Of a stretch of 64,000 nucleotides of DNA, positions 60,730 through 64,000 are shown one piece after another (within the stretch, counting starts at the first letter, position 1; each line of letters opens with the position of its first letter). Both the position numbers and the translations under genes were made by a program. Source of the stretch: Microbacterium sp. zg-B96 (GTDB lineage: Bacteria > Actinomycetota > Actinomycetes > Actinomycetales > Microbacteriaceae). The notes below the pieces were generated by a model, which was given only the letters and a program-made list of their open reading frames with translations, searched no databases and was not told where the DNA came from. Location of the stretch: contig NZ_CP126738.1 of NCBI RefSeq assembly GCF_030246865.1, forward strand, positions 992,001 through 1,056,000, in the 5' to 3' direction.

Positions 60730-60735
60730 GGAGCC

Positions 60736-61551
60736 ATGACGACACGCGTGGCCATCGTGGGCGGGACCGGCAAGCTCGGCAGCATCGTCCGCGACGTGGT
60801 GGCCGACCTGGACGACTTCGAACTGGTGGCTTCACTGTCGTCGTCGAGCGATCTGGCCGAGATGGATGCCGCCGACCTGGTCGTTGACACCTCGACCCCG
60901 GCCGTCTCGATCGACGCCGTGCGCCACGCCATCGAGCAGGGCAAGCAGCTGCTGATCGGCACCTCGGGCTGGTCGGCCGAGCGCATCGCACTGGTGCGCC
61001 CGCTCGTGCAGCAAGCCGGCACCGGCGCGGTGTTCATCCCGAACTTCTCGCTCGGCTCCGTGCTCGGCTCGGCGCTGGCGGCGGCATCGGCCCCGTTCTT
61101 CCCCTCGATCGAGATCATCGAGGCGCACCGCGAGACCAAGGTCGACTCGCCCAGCGGCACCGCAGTGCGTACCGCCGAGCTCATCGCCGCCGGCCGCGCC
61201 GCCGTCGGCCCGGTCGAGTCTCCCTACGTCGACCAGCGGGCGCGCGGTCAGCAGGTCGCGAGCGTGCCGATCCATTCGCTGCGCCGCCCCGGCGTGGTCG
61301 CCCGTCAGGAGACGATCCTGTCGGGTCCGGGGGAGTCGCTGTCGATCGTGCACGACACGATCGATCCGGCGCGCGCCTACGCCCCCGGCATCCGGCTGGC
61401 GCTGCAGGCTGCCCGTGACGCCCGCGGTGTCACGGTGGGGCTGGACAGCTTCCTCGACATCGGGTTGCGTGTCCCTGGGACCGAGTCGACCGGCAAGCCG
61501 GTCGACGAGGGCGGCGTACCGGGCCAGGTCGCTCGCACCACCGGCGCATGA
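60736..61551 (+). CDS. dapB: 4-hydroxy-tetrahydrodipicolinate reductase
   Basis: The protein is 271 aa. DapB reduces the dipicolinate intermediate in lysine and meso-diaminopimelate synthesis with NAD(P)H. The N-terminal VAIVGGTGKLGSIVRDVV binds the cofactor. ADLVVDTSTPAVSIDAVRHA, IGTSGWSAERIALV and FIPNFSLGSVLGSALAAASA follow. The active-site loop reads IIEAHRETKVDSPSGTAVRT; catalytic His and Lys are kept, the second His of the usual HH pair is Arg. TAGGCT lies six bases before the ATG (60736), a leaderless layout. It overlaps the next gene (ATGA). Confidence 0.94.
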   Translation: MTTRVAIVGGTGKLGSIVRDVVADLDDFELVASLSSSSDLAEMDAADLVVDTSTPAVSIDAVRHAIEQGKQLLIGTSGWSAERIALVRPLVQQAGTGAVFIPNFSLGSVLGSALAAASAPFFPSIEIIEAHRETKVDSPSGTAVRTAELIAAGRAAVGPVESPYVDQRARGQQVASVPIHSLRRPGVVARQETILSGPGESLSIVHDTIDPARAYAPGIRLALQAARDARGVTVGLDSFLDIGLRVPGTESTGKPVDEGGVPGQVARTTGA

Positions 61552-62030
61552 GCACCCGCATCGGCGTCGCCGTGATGGCGACGATGCTCGCGCTGTACAT
61601 CGCGCTGGTCGCCCACCGCGGCTGGCTACTGCTGACCAGCGGCGAGCCGGTGGGCATCGCCATGGGCGTCGCGCTGTTCGTGCTGCCGCTCCTGGCGGCA
61701 TGGGCGCTGGGGCGTGAACTGTGGTTCGGCATCCGCGCGCAGCAGGTGGGGCGGCGGCTCGAGGCCGAAGGCGCCATCCCGACCGAGGCCGTCGCGACCC
61801 GTCCCAGCGGTCGTCCGCTGCGGGAGGATGCCGATGCCCTCTTCCCCGCGTACCGCGCCGCCGTGGAGGCCGCTCCCGACGACTGGCGTGCCTGGTACCG
61901 GCTGGGTCTGGCCTACGACGGTGCCGGCGACCGCCGTCGCGCCCGTGGCGCGGTGCGGCGGGCTATCGCGCTGGAGCGCAGGGACCGCAGGGACCGCAGG
62001 GAGCGCGCCGAGCGGGCCGAGCAGGGCTAA
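61548..62030 (+). CDS. Membrane protein with TPR-like C-terminal segment
   Basis: The protein is 160 aa, coupled to dapB by an ATGA overlap. Two helices (GVAVMATMLALYIALVAHRG and VGIAMGVALFVLPLLAAWAL) are followed by a cytoplasmic helical part. That part has one TPR-like unit (DDWRAWYRLGLAYDGAGDRR, ARGAVRRAIALE) and a basic tail of RRDRRER repeats. Similar genes follow dapB in related genomes, from memory. The function is unknown. Its TAA overlaps the TAG of the convergent epimerase gene (CTAA). Confidence 0.82.
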   Translation: MSTRIGVAVMATMLALYIALVAHRGWLLLTSGEPVGIAMGVALFVLPLLAAWALGRELWFGIRAQQVGRRLEAEGAIPTEAVATRPSGRPLREDADALFPAYRAAVEAAPDDWRAWYRLGLAYDGAGDRRRARGAVRRAIALERRDRRDRRERAERAEQG

Positions 62031-62938
62031 ACCGCCAGCGCCGCCGCGACCGCCGCCTCGACGGTGGGGTGGTCGAAGGTGAATCCGGTGCGCTGCAGCA
62101 CCTCGGGCACGACGTGCGCATCGGTCGTCAGCAGCGCCTCGGTCGCGTCGCGGCCCAGCACCAGCCGCAGCGCCCAGACCGGCGCGCGCAGCACGTAGGG
62201 GCGGTTCAGCTGCACCGCCAGGGCGAAGCCGAGGTCGTTCGCCGTGGCCCGCTGCGGGCCGACCAGGTTGACCGGTCCCTCGATGTCGCCGGTGATGACG
62301 TGCCTGATCGCGCGCACCTGATCGTCCAGGGAGATCCACGGCCACACCTGCGTGCCGCGGCCGATGGGGCCGGCCAGCCCCGCCCGGGTGAGCAGAATGA
62401 GGGGCTTCAGGACCCCGTCGCGGTGGACCACCGGTGCGGTGCGCAGGACGGCGACGCGCGCGCGGTCGCCGGCGGCGAACGCCGCGGACTCCCACTCGCC
62501 GCACAGGTCCGCCAGGAACGTTTCGCCGCGGCCGGAATGCTCGGTCAGCGGTGTGCCGGGCGCCGAGCCGTAGTACCCGACCGCCGATGCCGACACGAAC
62601 GCCGGTGCGTCGTCGCCGAGGGCGCGCACGGCCGAAGCGAGGGCCTGCGTCGGGGTGATGCGCGACCACAGCAGTTCGTGCCGGTACGACGCCGTCCAGG
62701 GGAACCGGCCGATGCTCGCGCCGTTGAGACCCACGACGGCGTCCGCGCCCGCGAGCACCGCGGGATCCAGCGGCCGGTCGTCACGGAGCCAGGTCACCTC
62801 ATCGGGTGCGGTCGGCTCGTGCCGCACGAGCGTGGTGACACCGATGCCGTCGGCGCGCAGCGATCGGGCGAGGGCGCGGCCGATCAGGCCGGAGGCGCCG
62901 GCGAGCACCACACGCCGCGGAATCGGTTGGTCCGTCAT
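62027..62938 (-). CDS. TIGR01777 family epimerase-like protein (SDR fold)
   Basis: The protein is 303 aa, with an ATG at 62936-62938 sharing a base with the previous stop (TGATG). The NAD(P)-binding N-terminus VVLAGASGLIGRALARSLRA, GADAVVGLNGASIGRFPW and the family-specific SASAVGYYGSAPGTPLTEHS identify TIGR01777 (YfcH/SulA-like). The DUF1731 C-terminal domain follows (RAPVWALRLVLGRDATEALL). The reaction is unknown. Coupling to osmC suggests shared expression under stress. Confidence 0.93.
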   Translation of the reverse strand: MTDQPIPRRVVLAGASGLIGRALARSLRADGIGVTTLVRHEPTAPDEVTWLRDDRPLDPAVLAGADAVVGLNGASIGRFPWTASYRHELLWSRITPTQALASAVRALGDDAPAFVSASAVGYYGSAPGTPLTEHSGRGETFLADLCGEWESAAFAAGDRARVAVLRTAPVVHRDGVLKPLILLTRAGLAGPIGRGTQVWPWISLDDQVRAIRHVITGDIEGPVNLVGPQRATANDLGFALAVQLNRPYVLRAPVWALRLVLGRDATEALLTTDAHVVPEVLQRTGFTFDHPTVEAAVAAALAV

Positions 62939-63363
62939 CAGGCGAGGGTCGCCTCGAGGGTGATCTCGATGCCGGCGAGGGCCGCCGAGACGGGGCAGCC
63001 GGTCTTGGCTTCTTCGGCCAGCCGGGCGAAGTCCTCCGGAGACAGGCCCGGCACGGTGGCGTTGACGTTGAGGTGGCTGCCGGTGATGCCCTTGCCGGGG
63101 ACGAACGTGACCGACGCGGTCGTCTCGATCTGCTCCGGCGGGGTGCCGTTCTCGGCGAGGGCCAGGGAGAAGGCCATGCTGAAGCACGCCGAATGCGCGG
63201 CGGCGATGAGCTCCTCCGGTGTCGTCACCGACGACGATCCTTCGCTGCGGGCCTTCCAGTTCACTGCGAACGGGCCCTGGTTGGAGCTTTCCAGTGCGGT
63301 CTCGCCGGAGCCTTCGAACAGGCTGCCCTTCCACGTGGTGCTGGCTTCGCTCGTGACGCTCAT
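62938..63363 (-). CDS. osmC: OsmC family peroxiredoxin
   Basis: The protein is 141 aa. The two redox Cys are present: TTPEELIAAAHSACFSMAFS and EEAKTGCPVSAALAGIEITL. The N-terminal ASTTWKGSLFEGSGETALES and the NWKARSEGSSSVTTPEE loop match OsmC rather than Ohr. It reduces organic hydroperoxides with the dihydrolipoyl system. Followed with one-base overlap by the epimerase gene. Confidence 0.94.
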   Translation of the reverse strand: MSVTSEASTTWKGSLFEGSGETALESSNQGPFAVNWKARSEGSSSVTTPEELIAAAHSACFSMAFSLALAENGTPPEQIETTASVTFVPGKGITGSHLNVNATVPGLSPEDFARLAEEAKTGCPVSAALAGIEITLEATLA

Positions 63364-63425
63364 GCTGGTCCTCCCGGTCCGGGGCGCGGGTGCGCTTCCG
63401 GTGCGAGCCTAACCGGGTGGATGCC

Positions 63426-63440
63426 GCGGCGAAACGCCGC
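63426..63440 (-). terminator. Small hairpin after the DUF4395 gene
   Basis: GCGGCG and CGCCGC pair around AAA, eight bases beyond the DUF4395 stop on the minus strand. Short but GC-only; a weak terminator candidate. Confidence 0.35.
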
Positions 63441-63448
63441 AGGCCCGC

Positions 63449-64000
63449 TCAGGCCGCGGTGGGGCGGGCGCGACCGACCAGGCCGATCCGCTGCAGCAGC
63501 AGGTATAGCCGGCACCCGAGGCACAGCCCGAACACGGCGTTGAGGAAGGCCGCCATGAACGCCATCGCCGCCGCGATCGGCAGCGCCCAGGGGACCCCTG
63601 CCAGGTGCAGCGCGAGCCCGACGACGCTGACGAACAGGCCGACGCCCTGCGCGAACCGGGGCGGGCGGGGGTCTTCCAGGTCGGTCGGCGGCGCCAGTCG
63701 AGCCTGGATGAACCGGCGGTACAGCACGCCCCAGGGTGCGGTGCGCGGGGAGAGCACGCCCCACAGGAACAGCAATGCCACGACGAGCAGGGCGAGGAAG
63801 CCGGGGTCGAGGGCGCGCTGCGCGAGCGAGGCGGAGGAGACGGTCCAGCCCTGGGGCAGGAACACCTCGTCGGCGAGCGGCTGATAGGCGAACCAGCCGA
63901 AGGGGCCGCGCGCCGTGGAGATGCCGACCAGGCTCAGCAGCACCGTCCCCAGCAGCAGCACGGAGGTGATGCCGGCGCCAAACCGGGGGCCGCGCGGGTC
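63449..64000 (-). CDS. DUF4395 family membrane protein (cut by window edge)
   Basis: At least 183 codons are open to the right edge; reading on past the possible GTG at 63961 gives DPRGPRFGAGITSV, the conserved DUF4395 opening, so the true start lies outside. About four helices with the family marks PPRFAQGVGLFVSVVGLAL and FLNAVFGLCLGCRLYLLLQR (paired Cys in CLGC). DUF4395 proteins often accompany thioredoxin- or rhodanese-like genes and may take part in membrane thiol chemistry. No such partner is visible in the window. Confidence 0.86.
   Translation of the reverse strand, partial: DPRGPRFGAGITSVLLLGTVLLSLVGISTARGPFGWFAYQPLADEVFLPQGWTVSSASLAQRALDPGFLALLVVALLFLWGVLSPRTAPWGVLYRRFIQARLAPPTDLEDPRPPRFAQGVGLFVSVVGLALHLAGVPWALPIAAAMAFMAAFLNAVFGLCLGCRLYLLLQRIGLVGRARPTAA

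Overview
The window looks like a chromosomal segment of a high-GC actinobacterium of the family Microbacteriaceae, most likely Microbacterium or a close relative. The reasons are the strongly GC-ending codons, GTG and TTG starts, TANNNT -10 boxes placed 6-8 bases before start codons, the short NusA and very long Pro/Ala/Gly-rich IF-2 typical of Actinobacteria, an actino-pnp-type leader before pnp, and lineage-typical families (DUF1206, DUF5302, DUF559/AbiEi-like, CE1758-type oxidoreductase). I see no rRNA, tRNA, CRISPR array, phage or insertion sequence.

Positions 1-12017 hold one minus-strand exopolysaccharide operon of 11 genes, almost all coupled by ATGA/GTGA/TGATG overlaps. In transcription order it encodes two GT2 glycosyltransferases, a flippase, a membrane-anchored GT2, a polymerase-like multispanning protein, a second flippase, a polysaccharide pyruvyl transferase, a condensation-fold HxxxDG acyltransferase, a membrane-anchored GH16 glycanase, a left-handed beta-helix acetyltransferase and the start of an acyltransferase-3 protein. 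The logic resembles succinoglycan loci (assembly, flipping, polymerisation, pyruvyl and acyl decoration, trimming). Upstream lie three 20-bp palindromes spaced exactly 42 bp apart. A fourth copy sits in front of an aldo/keto-reductase-like gene at 53.7 kb.

Positions 12.4-28 kb carry core information-processing genes: proS, nusA-ylxR-infB-rbfA, mutY, a uridine-kinase-like gene, truB, ribF, deoC, plus a DUF1206 protein, a DUF308-lipase fusion and a glycerophosphodiesterase. No rimP is found before nusA. Positions 28-44 kb carry a SNF2-family ATPase, pfkA, a DUF559 nuclease-like gene bracketed by large palindromic repeats, an S9 oligopeptidase, a Pit phosphate transporter with a small partner, a metallophosphoesterase, aspA, a DUF4190-like protein, an FAH-family enzyme, a PrsW protease, an FKBP isomerase and a YhiM-like protein that resembles enterobacterial proteins.

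Positions 44-64 kb hold YceI, an EamA exporter, rpsO, an acyltransferase-3, an LLM oxidoreductase with its FMN reductase, an alanine-dehydrogenase-like enzyme, pnp, a catalytically degenerate aldo/keto reductase, a histidine phosphatase, a lipoprotein-MFP-ATPase-permease (MacAB-like) operon, a GNAT enzyme divergent from dapB, a TIGR01777 epimerase, OsmC and a DUF4395 protein running off the edge.

The least explained signals are non-coding: (i) the 42-bp-phased palindromes; (ii) tandem arrays with a strict 20-bp period (core CGAGTGAGTATTC) at three gene ends; (iii) ladder-like palindromes around the DUF559 gene; (iv) two mutually exclusive hairpins over the infB ribosome-binding site; and (v) at least 15 genes with leaderless promoter geometry.
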